Below are positions 14,220 through 28,800 of a stretch of DNA of 64,000 bases, in pieces. Position numbers and translations under genes: made by a program. The stretch is from Panonychus citri (Eukaryota > Arthropoda > Arachnida > Trombidiformes > Tetranychidae). The stretch lies in the NCBI RefSeq assembly GCF_014898815.1, contig NW_026515468.1:620001-684000 (forward strand). Direction: 5' to 3'. The notes under the pieces are model-generated. The model searched no databases. It was given only the letters and a program-made list of their open reading frames with translations, and had not been told where the DNA came from. Within the stretch, counting starts at the first letter, position 1. Each line of letters begins with the position of its first letter.

Positions 14220-16891
14220 ATGGAATCTCAGTCGCCTTCGAGTTCGTGTAAACAGTGTACAGAAAATCAGTCCAATATTTATATTACCTGTGATTGTGCT
14301 CGAAATCAACCACCAACCCACGGACCTTTAACAAGTGAAGGTGCGTTTAACTAATTAGTCGACAATTAACTTTGATTAAACATCTTCTTCATCGAAAACA
14401 TCAAAATCTATTATCATATATGTTCAATATTTTTCGATTTCAATTTTTATTTTCTCTTACATTCTTAGTTAATTAGTTGATTACTCTTTTTCCTTTCTCA
14501 ATTTCATGTTCATCAATTAACTAATTGTTGTTTTTCTTAATTGTTTATATTGTCTCTGGATTATATTTGTCTCCATCTTCAGGTATTAAAGGTGAAAAAG
14601 GTGCTATTACTGATTCAGCTAAATCGCAATCAACTGAATCTAAATCATATCGAACTGCGAAAACAGTTATTTACGATATCGTAAGGTGAGTACACTAATT
14701 AAATCAACTAATTGTTAACCTTATTTATGGTTCTATGTATTGGTTAACATGACATTTGATTGTGATTGGATTTTCATTTCAATTAACCATTTCATTTGCA
14801 ATTTAAATATTTAAATATTCAAATTTTAGTCCATTGGATTAGTTGAACTGATTATAAATGTTTAATTGTAACAATTAGATCAGAACAACATGAAATGTAT
14901 GAGATAATCCGATTCAGGATTGGTGATTAATTTTAGCTTGATTGTGTCTGATTGAAAGTGTTTACCTTAAATATATCTGATTGTTTGATCATCTTATACA
15001 ATCAACTGACAATTGAATCAAGCATCAACAACACTCAAAAATAAACACATTCAGTCACAATTATTTAGATAACAATCAAATTTAATTGTCCACCAGCAGA
15101 TCAAATAGATGACAGAGTTAAACGTTTATGCAAATGAATTGGTTTCTTTCAATAACGTTAGGACGTTTTTTTTACGTCAAAATTTTGTCCTCGTTTTGAT
15201 TATCGTCATCATCTGGTAACAATGCATTGTAAGGATGATAAGGATGATGGAGATGATGAGGATGAACAATATTGAATTGAGTCTGATCGTCATCATGATG
15301 AAACCAAAATAGCAAACCAATTGACTAACCTAAAGGTTGACATCAACATAGTTTTTTGTATGGACCAGTAAGTCAATATAAAAGGATTTGATGGTGAAGA
15401 TGAAAAGAAAGAGAAGATGAATGATAAAGAAAGAGAAGGATGAAGATAAGGATGAGGATGAGGATGAGGATGAAGATGAAGATGAAGATGAAGATGAAAA
15501 TTAGTCAAAAAAATAGTAACAAAATTGATGCTTTTTAACTGTAATCAGTTTAATATAATAATCATGAGGATGAAACGAAAAAAAAGTTTCTTGATTGTTG
15601 ATTCATTCACTGATTACAATTTAATTCTGGTGGTTTGATTGTTGAGTTTCTTAATTTAATTCAATTGAGATTATTTTTTTCTTGATTGTTATTTACAATG
15701 AATATGATTTGGCGTGTGCTTTGATTCAGTTCAGATGACAGTTTAATTTGATTCTGATTGTAAAAGTTAATCAACTTGGTTTGATTGATTTTTTTTTCCT
15801 CGATAAATTCAAGCTTTTAAAACTTGTTATTTGTTATCATTTTTATCTTTATAATTAGTTAATTGTTGTTGAATATTAACCGTATGTGATTGATTTACCG
15901 GTGAGAGTTTGTGGTTAGCAATTTAAATTGTTGTAAATTAAAGTTACCTTTTTGGTGATCAACCATGTTGGTGATTGATGTTGATTAAGGAAGGAAGCAA
16001 ATAGAAAACTGAATTAGTTAATTGTGAGAAAGGCAATCTATTAATAGACAAATTAAACCTCTCATTAATTTAATTGTGATTGTTGTCTTATTATTGGAGT
16101 TGATTATTTATGGTTAGTGGGTGGTGTAGGTGGAGGACGAAGGCGTCATGATTAAATTGATTAAAATCTTAATTGTGATGAACAGTTTCATGAAGTATTC
16201 TTATTGGAGTAATTAGTTTTTACCCTGATCATAATTAACTTTTACCAAGTGATTTAATTGTGAAGACAATTGATTGGGATGTTGATTATTTTCACTTTTA
16301 TGGTTCTAATTTTGAATCGTTCAATTTAATTGTTTTCAGTTGATTGTGTTCATCAAGAAATTTTGATTCGAAACTTTTTTTTTCTATTAAAAACTTTTAC
16401 CTTGATTAATGAAACACTCACCTTTGTGATGATGATGATTTATTGATTAACAGTGGAGACAATAAGTGTGATAATTTGGATTTAATTGTGATCAGTGAAA
16501 ATGGTGATTCGAAAAAAAAGAAGACAATTAGCTTAATTGTTCAATTTTAAGGTAACTGGTAATTTGTCCCAAAATAAAGTGAAAGTTTTTTTTCTGGTCT
16601 CATTTCTGGTTACAGTCAACAAACATTTACCATTGATTGGGTTCAGGTAATTTGTTTAATCATGTTGAGTTGATCAGTGATGATAATGATCAACGTGATG
16701 AAGATACTGTTGATGATAATCATTTAAATTGATTGTGATTAACAATGACAAAGAAGATAATTGAAGATGGTAAAAGATGAAGAAACGAATGAGAGATTTT
16801 TTTTTCTTATTCTTTTCCTGTTTCATCTTCCATTTAACTCATTTCTAACCTGGAAAAATGATAATGATAAATGAAGATGATGAAGGAGTAA

Positions 16892-16925
<34 letters not shown>

Positions 16926-19900
16926 TCATCATATGTAACAAAGAAGAGAAAGAGACAAAAGAAAGAGGAAAGATGATGAAGATGATGAAAAGTGAGTCCT
17001 TCCCAGTCCAGACAAGGTATAGAAACTTGTTTACAACAATCGAGTAACAGTACGAATGAAAAATAAATGATGACGATGATGATGAGGATGATAAAGTAAA
17101 AGAAAGTGAGAGAGAGAAAGATGATAATACATGATGATGAGGATGATAAATTTGGGAGTTCGAGAGAGAATGAGTTTCTATCAGGTCATCATCATAGTTT
17201 AACCTGTAAATGGGTTGGATGAATGAGAAACAAGATATGAGAAAGATAAAAGTGAGAGAGAGATGAAGATAATGTAGACAGAGAAGATAGAAAGAGACAA
17301 GATGATGATGATGATGATGATGATGGTTTAGGATGATAGGGAAGATCAGTGAACGGGAGATGAAGATGATGTCCCAAAAAATTGATCCATATTCATGTTA
17401 TATGCTGTTGACTGTACAAAGTGAACAGTCATCATCATCCGTTAATCATATTTGACTATTAATTGTCCATTTCAATTTTCAATTGTTTTCCATTAATTTG
17501 ATTGACAACAATTAAAGTTTTGATTGTTTGTTGTTGTTATATTCTTGTCTTTTAAATTTGTGAAGTGTTAACAACAATCAATGACAATTTAAGGATGACT
17601 AAACTACCAAGTGAAGTCCCAACCTTAAAAATGTCTGAGAAATCAGATTCTGATTGTAAACAATTAAAACAACAAGAAGATAATAAATCATCAACAATTA
17701 AGCCCAGTGGATTAAATAAAAATGATACCGTTAATTGTGCTCCCGTTAATGGAAATGGTGATTTAAATGAAGACAATCAACAATCAGATCTTAATTGGGA
17801 TCAAAAATTAACCAAAAAAGTTAAAAAAATCATTTGGATTGTAACTGAAAACTCAACTAAGTTAGTTAATTGTTTGGACATTTTCGCTTGATTAAATCAA
17901 CCAATAACCACCATAGAGTTAATTGTTTACTGTTTAGTTGATCAAACTTTATCATAAAGTTATGATCGTTAATTGTAAACAATTAACTGTAAATTGAAAA
18001 TGAATTGAATGAAAAGTTATTAAGGACAATCTCATGATTGTTGGTTGATCATCATTATAATTTAACTAAATTGGTTAAATCGGTCATTACTTTTTTGATT
18101 GTTAATCATAATAATCATGATTATTAAAAAATCCAATTGTTACAATCATGATAACAATCAGCAGCATTAAATTGTTATCAACGAAAGTTAATTGAAATTG
18201 AAACTCAGATGAATAAGAAAAAAATTAAGATTAACAATTTCAATTGTTAATATTTCTGCATCTGATTACAATTAAGATGTACTTTTAATTGTTACAATCT
18301 TTTTTTTCCTTATTTTATTTTTCGTTGATTAACAATTTAATGTTGATTACCTGTTCGCCAGTTAATTGTTGTTAAACTTTCATGAGATTAACTTATTGTT
18401 TACCTTTTGAATTAACCTTGATTCACTTTCGTTATCGTTGATTGTTAATCAATGAAAAGATGAGTTGATTATTTAATTAATCCATTAGATTAGCAGTAAA
18501 ATTAATTAAATAAGGAAAAGTAAATTAAACAGATTTAACAGAATTAAATTACCAAGTTAATCATTATCAAAGAAGATGTTGATTAACTTGATTAGTGAGA
18601 AATTAAAATCTTCTCAAACTTTTTTTTCCAAATTATTTACGAATCAAAGTTTTTCCTCAATTCTAATCATATGAACACAATTAATTTAATTGTGTCATTG
18701 TTTGTTGATTCAACAAGAAGACAATTAACTTAATTCATCTTCTTAATTTTCTTACTTTTTTTCTGATTACTGATTTACTGATTGTTGGGAAAAAGTTTTC
18801 CAATTAACTAACTAATTAATCAAAGTTTCAATGGTAAAAAAAGTTGATCAACTTTTTCGGGTGAAAATTGTATCACAATTAAAATGATTATCAACCAACA
18901 GATAAACAGATAACCATAAATTAAAATACATCATTATGATTACGACAATCAACTAATTGTGATCGTTAATTGCTCTTTTTTTTTAATTACAGAATCTACG
19001 AATCAACTCCTCCCAGAACAATGAAGTATTTGGCTTTGATTTCATCTTTGATCCTTTTCTGTAAGTAGAAGACAAATTTGATTACAATTAACGAAAATTA
19101 ACCAAATTAAACTGATTAACTTTCTCTTTCACGACTATAAACTTTTCTTAATTGTTGTTGATGTTTTTTTACGTTTGAGAAAATTGAATAATTAATGAAA
19201 ACAATTTAAATTCATTCGTGGTTGATGAGATTGAATAATAATAATCAAAGAGCGAAAGTAATAATAAAAGTTAATTCACCAAGGAAACAAATCTTATAAC
19301 AATTAGCAATTAAAAATAAAGTCAATTTGATAAAGACAATCATGTTGATGATGATGCTAATTAGATTTGATTGAAAATTACTTGATTTGATTGTAAAAAC
19401 AATAACAATCAACGGACCAAGATGATAATTAAAAAGATAATAATTAAAAGTTAATAACCTTATCAATGTGAATAATATTTACTATGAATAAATTGTGAAC
19501 GTTTGATTGTTCAAGTTAATTGTTGAAAGAAAAAGGTTAAATTGTTAAGGTTAAATAGTAATAGATTATAATAATTAGTAGATTGTTTTTAATTATCGTT
19601 AGTTTATCATTCGTTATCAACGTTAAGAAAAACAAAACTTTCTGAGACTAAACAATTTACTTTATTATTGTTGAACCTTAACAACAATCAGTTAACTAAT
19701 ACAAACTCATTCAAATGAATCTTAATTGTGATATCATATTAATGAGTTAATTTTGTCGTTAATTTAAATCTTTTAATTTGATTTTTGTTTCTCCTTCAAA
19801 TCAACAACAATTTAGTTGCGGTTCTTTCACTGGTTCTGGCTCAACGAGATGAAGCTGCGGTAAGTTTTAATATCATTTTCTCACTAATTGTCAATCATCG

Positions 19901-22900
19901 TAGTTAATGATTATCATGACAAACTTTTCCCCTTTTAATTGTTATCCTGATGATCGTTGATTACAATCAATAGATTCTCTTTCGCCATCAAATCTGCGTA
20001 ACAATTAGAGCTTCTCATTCAAGCCAATAGTTGATTAGCCGATTTTAGTTGATAAAAATAAGGCGAATCACTTAATCTCCAGTTACACTTATTGGCTTGT
20101 TGATTGTTGTTGTTTTTTCCCCTCTATTTAGTTGATTGTTGTTAGTTAACATTCTTGATCATGTTAATTGTTGCGTCTTATGTCGCGTTACTTCCGTTAT
20201 TTTCCGTCAACAACAATCAGATAGATTATTATCATTAGATTCATTTCCATCATCAGAGTAATAGACAGTCAAAGATCAACAGGTTCGTAGGTTAATTGTT
20301 ACATTATCGTAGCTTCATGAATCAGTAGTTGGCTTCAATTCGTTATGATACTTGTAACTTTAATCTTCTCCCTCTTTCATTTTTTTACGATTAACTTAAT
20401 CTTCTTGATTGTCTCGATTCACCTTATTGCAAATTGTAAACACCAACAATTCAACTTGACATGAAATTGGAACGATAATATAAATTCAGTTTCTTCACTT
20501 GAATCTTGTATTCATTTGATCCTTTGCTCTCTCTCTCTCTCTTCTCTCTCTCTCTCGTTGATTCTGATACTGTTAATTGGGATGATTATGATGATAGTGA
20601 TTAGTTTAAAGAGCTTGATTACTTTGATCATCATTTGGTGAGACTTTGAATTGCGATTTGTGTACTTTTTTGTTCTTGGCGTTGATTACTGGAGATGCTC
20701 CTGTTTTTTGCTCTTCAATTACTTGTCCAGCAATTTTAAATTGTTGCCAGTCAACTTAATCAACTAAACTGTTAACTAATAATAAGGTTACAAGGTAAAC
20801 TTGAATTGTAAATTAATGGATTTTGAGTAAACACCAACAATTAACCAGAAAATAAAAATAAGACCAATTCAGGTTATTGGGAACAAGATTGTTACCAGAA
20901 AGAAGATGAAAAAACAACTCCGATTGTGAATGATAATGATGATGATTAACAACTGGATTAAAGGAGAATTAAGTTAATAAGATATAATCAAAAATAGATT
21001 AAGAAAAGATTATGCAAATTAAAGGGAGAATCAGCTGATTGTTGAAATTATTTTCTCCGTTTTCTTTTCATTGTATTGACTTTAAATCTCATCTAATTGT
21101 AGATTTTAATTTCTAATTAGATGTTTTATAATCAACAAGTCTAATTAGAGTAATTAATATTATGGTTGAGTTGACAATCTATTCTGAATCAGATTGATTT
21201 TGAGAGATAATTAGATCAATAATTTACTTCCACCCGTCAGGTTAAATTATACTGATGATTACGACTAAATATAAATCATTATGATGGTTATTTAGTTATT
21301 AGGTTGATTAGTTAATTGTTGGAAGAAACTTTTTGTTACAAAACTTTAAATTCCCAAGTGAGTAGATGATTAACTTAATTTGATTCCAAGCAATTAACAT
21401 GGTACATTTATGTAACCTACATAGTGTGTATCTGTTGATGTAACAATTAAATCATCAAAAGATTTAATTATTTTCACTGTTAATCATTTTGTCACATATA
21501 AATCATAATAATAACACAATCAGATGAACTGGTGTACAATTAAATTAAACAGGTTAAAAGGTAATCAAGAAACGATAATTAGATAAGATTAATTCTCAAG
21601 GTAAATTAGATTACGAAAATGGTTAATTGTTGGACAATTAGGGAAACCATAACATTAGAAAACAATTTTCCAGGTCAATTAATTAGCAATCGATTGATTA
21701 TCAATAAGAATTGTGATCAAAATCCATTAAAAAGTTGATAGTGAATCTTTAATCACTCGGATTAACAATTTGTCTCTAATTTTGTACCAATTTAATTCTG
21801 TTAATTGTTAACAATCAATCGAATTGATTTTTTCTCTTCTCATTTCGATTCTTAATTTTAGAACTTTTTTTCTCCAACATGTTTCATCTTCTCCTTGAAT
21901 CTCACCTTTCTAAAGATAAACAATCAACTTTTGATTGTTCTGATTGATTTGATTTACTTAATGTTCTGTTCATTATTTGTTCAACTATTTTCATTCTTCA
22001 TCTTCTCCATCATGTTTATCATCATGTTGAACATTTTTTCATCTTCCGATTTGATTTGTTCTTTATGTTTTCTATTCTCTCTCATAATTTTTTCTTCTAT
22101 TCTTTTTTTATTATTATTGATAAAATTATCGAATCGGAAAAATAGCAATCGAAATACGGAATGGCTTTTCCAATTGACGAATCATCTGCATCCGCTAATA
22201 AGGCCGATGGTCGAGTTGCTGCCTCACTAACAATCGCTGCCACGGTTTCTGGTGTTCCCGGTGAATCTTCCGGTTTACCAAATGCTGAAGAGTCTTCGAG
22301 GGAAACGTCAACCGTTTTACCCTCGACAACAATTACCAGTGTTGGTGAAGAAAATTCAACAAAATCTACTGATTCAGATTCTGATTCATCTGATTCATCT
22401 TCTTCCCTTTCTGGTAATGATGATGAAGAAAAGGGTGAAACCGGTGATCGAAATCCAAGAATCGTTTTCATTGAGAGACTCATGGGTCTTCATTTATCGG
22501 CTCCTTTACGTTCTGCCCCAGGATCAGAAGGAAATCCATTGTTCTCAGCTTTGAATGCCAATGATTCTGATAAAGATTCATCTGAATCTTCAGGCTCACC
22601 TTTATCATCTTCATCTCTCGTCTCATCTTCTGTAAATGGTTCATCAACAGCATCGGCACCAAAGGAAAATGAAAAAGACAAGGAAACCAAAAACTCATTG
22701 GATAAAGTGAACGCTAAATGGGCAAGTCGAATGCGTAAATTTACAATTCCAATTTCATCTGGATCAAGTTTCTCAAATTCTGATTCTGATTCAAGTGATC
22801 CAATTAATCCTTTATCCGAAGTTGGACCCAATCCAATGCTTCGTTATGCCGCTGCAGCCATGATGTCCCGATTGATTGCTGCTGCTGCTCGAGCTCAAAT

Positions 22901-24476
22901 GGAAGCTCAAGCTCGTGAGGCCATGACAAACACTTTGATCGTTCGAGCTGAAGGCAAAGATAAAGATGAAGAATCGGATGACGAAACTGTTCCCGTTATC
23001 GTTGCAACAATGAGAGATGAACGATTAGTTGGTCCAGGACGATTACCTTTACCTCAAGCACCACCAATGTATGGACGACCAATGCCCACTGGTCGAGCCT
23101 CATCGTTGATCCGTCAACACATGGGACCACAACAAGAGAATTCACTTCCCTCTTTTGCCGCTCATCATGCTCACCATCATGTTCACCAACATCCACTTGC
23201 TTCAGCTCGATCACTTCCCGGTGGTTTACCCGCTATGAGCCAACGAACCTTCATTTCATCTCCACCTCCACAAGGTCCAACTTCAGCGTCTCAAATTTTA
23301 TCTTCAGTCCATCGATCACCTCTTGGACCAATGGTAATCCAACGACGAGGAGGAAATGACAGAAACACATCACCCTCAGGAAAAGAATCAGGAAACAATC
23401 AAAATGTCCAACCCGTTCTTGTGATGCTCGCTGTTCCCGTTAACTCTGGGGAAAATGGTCGATCACCAATCCCTGAACAATCAAGTTCATCTTCGAACTA
23501 CCCTGGTTACCATTCATCACCATACGCTCGAAGTCATGTTGGACCTTTCTACCCATCCGTTCCCTATTCCGTTCCTTACATGCGACCATCTTACTCACCC
23601 GCTCCTCAAGCAGCCTACGCTGTCCCTGTTCATGTTCCAGTTCCCGTTTCATATGGACCACCTCCTCCTCCACCAAGTGCCGCTTACTATCCAGCTCAAC
23701 GTCCCATTTACCATTATCCCGTTCAACAACGATCAATGTCAACTGCCTATTCACACCCAAGACCCGTTATCGAGGTTCCAGTTGACGTTCCCTACCATGT
23801 ACCAGTTCAAGTTCCAGTAACCATGAGATCTATGGCTGCCCATCCTCACCATGTAGTCGCCCCTCCACCACACCCACACCCACATCCACACCATGGACCA
23901 GGATTTGCTTACCAACATCAACCCGCTCTTGTCCATCCAATGTCTCCATCAGATCAAGATCCATCAGGTTCAGACCAAGATCATATCGTCCTCTTATACG
24001 ACGCTGAGATTCACCATGGTGAAGGTGGCCCAGGATCCGCTGGCGATGACATGGACAATTCAGCCTCAGATGGACCAAAATCAAATGGACCAACATTCAT
24101 CATCAGTCGTCCTCCAAGTGGCCCATCTCCATCCTCGTCCCCAATGGTTACACCAAACAAGATGAAACTCTGGCGAGAAATAATCGCCGCCAAACAAGCC
24201 GCTGCTTCCTCCCAACAACAAGGAGTCCGTTTCATCCCAATTACAGTTGCCAGTCCTGAAGATCAACAATCTCCATCTTCACCCTCTTCCCATTCATCTC
24301 CATCATCCCAACCCTCACCTTCGGCCTCACAAATCTCATCTGTACATCATCAACCATCACCAAGCCACTCGTACCCTCATCATTTCGTAGCCCAGCCCAA
24401 TGGACCTCGAGAGCAAACATCCGAAACTATCCCCCAACCAGCATTTATCGTTCTCGCTGACCAAGAAGAGCATTAA
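14220..24476 (+). CDS. Large Ser/Pro/His-rich protein with one hydrophobic N-terminal segment
   Basis: Five exons join in phase: 14220-14340, 14583-14685, 18993-19060, 19816-19859 and 22146-24476 (2667 nt, 888 residues). Donors are GTGCG, GTGAG, GTAAG and GTAAG; each acceptor follows a T-rich tract. Residues 1-84 are hydrophilic with CKQC and CDC motifs. At residue 85 a second Met starts MKYLALISSLILF, running on as FAVLSLVLAQ, which is a signal peptide if translation starts there or a type II anchor if it starts at residue 1. The long last exon is low-complexity: Ser/Asp-rich (SDSDSSDSSSS), Ala/Met helix, His-rich (HHAHHHVHQH), PVHVPVPV repeats with PPPPPP and Tyr, then a Ser/Pro-rich tail. 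PV-type repeats with Tyr and His recall arthropod cuticle or matrix proteins, but no named domain was recognised. Stop TAA is at 24474. Confidence is high for the last exon and moderate for the first two. Confidence 0.7.
15450..15499. repeat. GATGAG/GATGAA hexamer tandem repeat
   Basis: An imperfect hexanucleotide array. Read on the opposite strand it produces a spurious His/Leu/Pro-repeat ORF. Confidence 0.85.
16895..16922. repeat. (AG)n microsatellite
   Basis: An uninterrupted AG run of about 14 units within the intron. Confidence 0.85.
17566..17891 (+). CDS. Possible alternative terminal exon of the 14220 gene
   Basis: This 108-codon stretch is open to TGA at 17889 and looks protein-like: hydrophilic, Lys/Asp/Asn-rich, with few of the AT-rich repeat words around it (KLPSEVPTLKMSEKSDSD, then WDQKLTKKVKK). 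A T-rich tract ending GTGAAG sits just before 17566. If exon 1 (14220-14340, phase 1) spliced here, the frame would stay open to the stop and give a short soluble isoform without the hydrophobic segment. It could instead start at its own ATG at 17595. No family was recognised. Support is the open frame and phase match only. Confidence 0.3.
19860..22145 (+). other. Fourth intron of the 14220 gene
   Basis: A GTAAGT donor at 19860 and a long pyrimidine tract followed by AATAG at 22145. It contains a CT run at 20527-20557 and AT-rich sequence. No coding signal was found, although a T-rich reading frame spans 21895-22145. Confidence 0.55.
20527..20557. repeat. (CT)n microsatellite
   Basis: A CT dinucleotide run with one interruption. 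Confidence 0.85.
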
Positions 24477-24493
24477 ACTGACCAAGATGATTA

Positions 24494-24499
24494 AATAAA
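24494..24499 (+). terminator. Polyadenylation signal AATAAA
   Basis: The canonical hexamer occurs 18 nt after the stop codon of the upstream gene, followed by A-rich sequence. No experimental cleavage site is known from the sequence alone. Confidence 0.5.
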
Positions 24500-25899
24500 A
24501 AAGATATAATCGAGATGATCAATTTCGATCTCGTTCTCCTTCCCATCCAACATCCCACTTCCTACATTTTCCTCTTTCTCTCGACCTCTAAACAAAATTT
24601 TCCTCCTTCAATATAACAACAATTGAAATCGAAAACAAAAGGTAGACAGAAATGATTAACTAATTTTTTCTCTCCAATTTTTAAACAATCAACTTCCCAT
24701 CACATCCACTTGATCTTCATCATCACAATCATAATCATCATCAACGTTAATCTTTCATCTTTACTATATCCGGTCAGTAGACACAAAAAAATCAACTACG
24801 AAAGTCAAACCAACATATCAATTAAATGATATCAATTAAGGAAATGGATTTCAATCAGAAATGAAGACAAAACCAAAATCAATCATGAAAGTTAATCTTC
24901 AACACAATTAAACAACAATTCAAACCTGGAACAGAATTAATTGAATTAATTGTATCCAATAATTGAGATGAAGGAAACAATTTTTATTCTAATCAATCAA
25001 AAAAGATGATTAATTGTAACGATCAACAATTAACTATATTATCCTTTTTTTTTATTGTCTCTCATTTTCACTTTACATTGAGAAAGAGGAATCATCAAGA
25101 AATTAACAGTTTCTATTTAATGATAATAATAAATCAACATCAATTTATTAATCATAATCAATATGTTGATATAATTGTTGACACTTGAACACGTTGGAGA
25201 TTTTTTTTTCCTTATTTTTAATCGGTTACAATTAACAGGATAAACCAGATTAATGTCAGTTAATCAACATCATTGATCCTTTTACCAGTTAACCAGAATC
25301 ACAATTCAACCATCACAATCGTTAATCATCAACTATTAGATTAACAATCAGTTAACCTCGTTCTTGTTCAACAGCTGATTGTGAATAGGGATTAATGATT
25401 AAGGTTTATCATAATCGCAATCAACAACATTTTAGTTTGTTTTTTGCCATAAATGTCAGGATTTAACTGTTATTATTGCAACAATCTGATAATTAAGAAA
25501 ACAATTTAGCTAAATTGTTATATTTTTATGTTTATTATTCAGATATTTACATTTATCATATGATCTTGATAGGATAAAGTTACAAAGATTAGTGTTAATT
25601 AATTAACCATAATGATGAAGATGGTGTGATGGTGATGATAACGATGATAATGAAAAAATGATATCTTTGAACAATTGTAATTAACCGTTTTACAGGTTAA
25701 TTACAATCAGGCAAATTATTGTTTCCCAAATTATTTGATATTTGTGATTGATAAAAGACGATAATTAGATTCGTACAATTATGACAAGAGTCATTCAGGG
25801 GAAAAGGGGTTGGCGATTTATGAAAATTTTACAAAAAAAAACTTGATCCGAATTTGAATTATATATAAATTGGACTGAGAGAGAGGATTAGTTGTTCAT
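24500..25899. other. Intergenic region between convergent genes
   Basis: The AT-rich DNA between the plus-strand 14220 gene and minus-strand MED14 should contain both 3' UTRs. Apart from CAATTAA words, nothing recognisable was seen. Confidence 0.5.
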
Positions 25900-28800
25900 T
25901 TAAATCGTTGGTTGATTTGGTGATACCAAATCGTTAATCATAACTTCACGGATAGCATTGAAGATTGAAAATTCACCTAGTTGAAGAGAAAAACAAAATA
26001 ATTAGTGAAATTTTATCAACTGTACATGAAAAGGAGTCGAGTAGAGAAATTGAAATTACCTGATTGCATATGATATTCACCATAACGATTCAAAATATCA
26101 TTTATTACATTGAGAACTGGAGCAACGGTGTTGGCAGAGGCTCCTTGACTTCTATCGGTAGCAACTCGTAGGACATTACGTTCTCCATCGAAAAAGAAAG
26201 GTATCACCAGAGTTTGAGGTTCCACACCGATTGGGAGATTATGCATAACGCGAGTAAGTTGCAACTAATGAAGAAAAGAAAGAAATTAAGGTGAGAAAAA
26301 AAGAGAATAAGATTAAATGGCTGAATAATCAGGCGAGTGTGTCATCAATTATTTCAGTTTGAAAAGAGAATCTTTTTTATCTTCACTCACAAAGAAAAGT
26401 ATTTTCGTATTATTAAGCACAAATATTGCCGACATTCCAGGTTTACCAATAGCTCCAAGCTGAGCGGGCGGTATTGTTAACGTCCATTGCAGAGTCCATT
26501 TAAGGTTTGGATCAGGATACTGTTGTTTTTATAGTTATTTAAGCATAAAATGAATGAGAACATGAAATAAAAAAGAGAGAGAGAAAAAAGGTGAGAATTG
26601 ATGATTTAACACAAACAATTATCTATTTAAACAACTAAATGTCTGTTAATGATAAATAAGAATTCAAAATGTATATAACTTACCAATTCAAGTCTTATCA
26701 ATTGAATGCAGTCTTTTAATGCTCGAAGTGGAGCATTTAAGAGACGAGAATAGGAAATAAATGGATTCGGTTTATATGGAGCACAAACAACCTGTAAAGA
26801 AATGAACACAGTTTAAAGATTGGAAAATGTGTAAGAACAATTGAAAAGATGAAATTGTTTGCTTTTTAGACTTTAAGTGGTGTGAAACTTACGCGACTTT
26901 CAAAGAAACGCTTGAGAATTTCCAGTTCTTCAGGTAGCCACGAGTTTTCGTGTTCCGGACAAGGTAAGATGTTGATTTGAAGAGACTTTGAAAAGAGACA
27001 AGACAATCAATTAAGTATTAAAATTGGCCAAATTAACTAGATGGAGATTTAAAAGTATGATTGCATATACACTTACTTGCATTGTGATTGGATGAACGGC
27101 TATCTTGAATTGGAAAGTATCGTTTTTGAATTGAATTATTCCTGGAGTTGGATTGGAAGTAATTACTTGCCACTATGATAGAAAGAAAAGGAAAAGATGT
27201 AAGTTTTGATTGATTAGTAAATTGAAGAATAGAAAATGAAAACTCGAGAGGCTAAAGAAAAGTACTAACTCCTTGTTCCCCTGAAAGTACTCGTTGTAAT
27301 GTCTTTCTCATGAAAACACATCCTAAAAATCGTTCCAATTGTGAGTATGAAGCGTAAACTGGATTATGATGTTGAGCTTGAGGGGACTCGAGGGCAGCGT
27401 GTGGACGGCACATATTATCAAAACCTTGATGGGTCAATAAGGTTGGATTGGCAGCCGCCCAGGCCCGTTGAGGTAAGAAACGATTTGACATAGAAATGTG
27501 TCCAGGGATATTATGGTAATTAGGGGATACATGTGTTTGTGGACTTGCTCCTACTCCTCCACCTACGGGACTAGGACCAGAGCTCATTGGTCTAGGTGAG
27601 GGTCGAGGCATTGATGGGCTATTGGGCCATGGCACAGATGCAGGTGATGGCATTGAGATGTTTGATCCTCCCGGTCCAGGGAATGGTGAGTTAACTGAAT
27701 GATCATGGGGACCTTGAGATGAGGTATTCATATAATTAGAGGCAGGTGAATGAATATTTGTTCCGGGAGCCGATGGACTTGCGATAGGTAAAAATGATGG
27801 TGAGGGTGCATGAAGAGGATTCATTGGTGAATTAACACCAAATATATTTCCAGGAGATTGTTCAGGATGAGACATGGGAATGGAGGGTGAAGGAGCGATT
27901 TGACCTGCTCCCTGTTGATTTGTTTGATATCCATGGGATGGAGGTGAGGCGAGGGCAAATGATGGATTAGGTGATGATGCATATGCATTTTGATTTAATA
28001 TTGAGGTATGTGGAGATGCTGGTGTATTTGGGTGTGACAATGAACCGGGAGTCATTGCTTGTCGCATACCACGAACTCCAGTAACAGTGTTCATCATTGA
28101 TAGATCGGCGTTTGATGTTATTGTCATCGGAGATGCAGCTTGGTTATGAGTTGGTTGGAATAGATATGATTCAACATGATCGATTTGTGTCATAGGTGAA
28201 GGTGGATTATCGTCTTCAGTTTGGGATAATCTTCGCATTTGAGTTGCATTTTTATCGACAAATTTATTGAGAAATGCTTTTAATCCTTGAATTGGACTTA
28301 ATTCTTCCATTACTTTGGCTTTGTCAAACAAACTATAAGCACCATCTCGTATGGAGACAAAACCATCCATACTAAGGATAACGTCTAAACAGTAAGTGTT
28401 TCGATAGATCAATCTAAGGTGGTCACTTTTTTGAGGGACAATACAAAATGTTTGAACAGGCACATGAGGTCGACTGTTGACAACACCGAGAAGCGGAGTA
28501 CTGGAAAGATTTTGTAAGGTCAATAGAGGTGAATAGGTTGAGTTGAGTGTTTGCAAGAGCCAAGCAATTGAACGGTTTTGATTAAATTCATGTTGTAATT
28601 GAGCAGCAATGATAACGGATGGATTACTTGCTGAAGTTGCAGCGCTGTTGATAGTGAACGATAGGAGATACCTTTTCTCAAAAGGTTTCCAAATAATGGC
28701 GATAACATATCCCTTGTTTGGACCATAACATAAGGTCACCTTTTTATAGTTGAAAGCTTTAATCTCAAAGATGGGAGGTGAATTGGTGACATTCATTTGA

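Larger units (their letters stand above)
14686..18992 (+). other. Long second intron with simple repeats
   Basis: This intron holds GATGAG/GATGAA repeats (15450-15499), an AG run (16895-16922), a GATGAT run near 17300-17325 and one possible alternative exon (listed separately). The remainder is AT-rich with CAATTAA words. Confidence 0.5.

Noticed and set aside
15293..15508. Minus-strand ORF with a His/Leu/Pro repeat
   Set aside because: It is the translation of the GATGAG/GATGAA tandem repeat and has no splice or start context.
17192..17377. Minus-strand Ser-rich ORF
   Set aside because: Produced by GATGATGAT and GAGA simple repeats.
22097..24269. Several antisense and alternate-frame ORFs over the long Ser/Pro-rich exon
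   Set aside because: Shadows of the 22146-24476 exon, created by its biased codon content.
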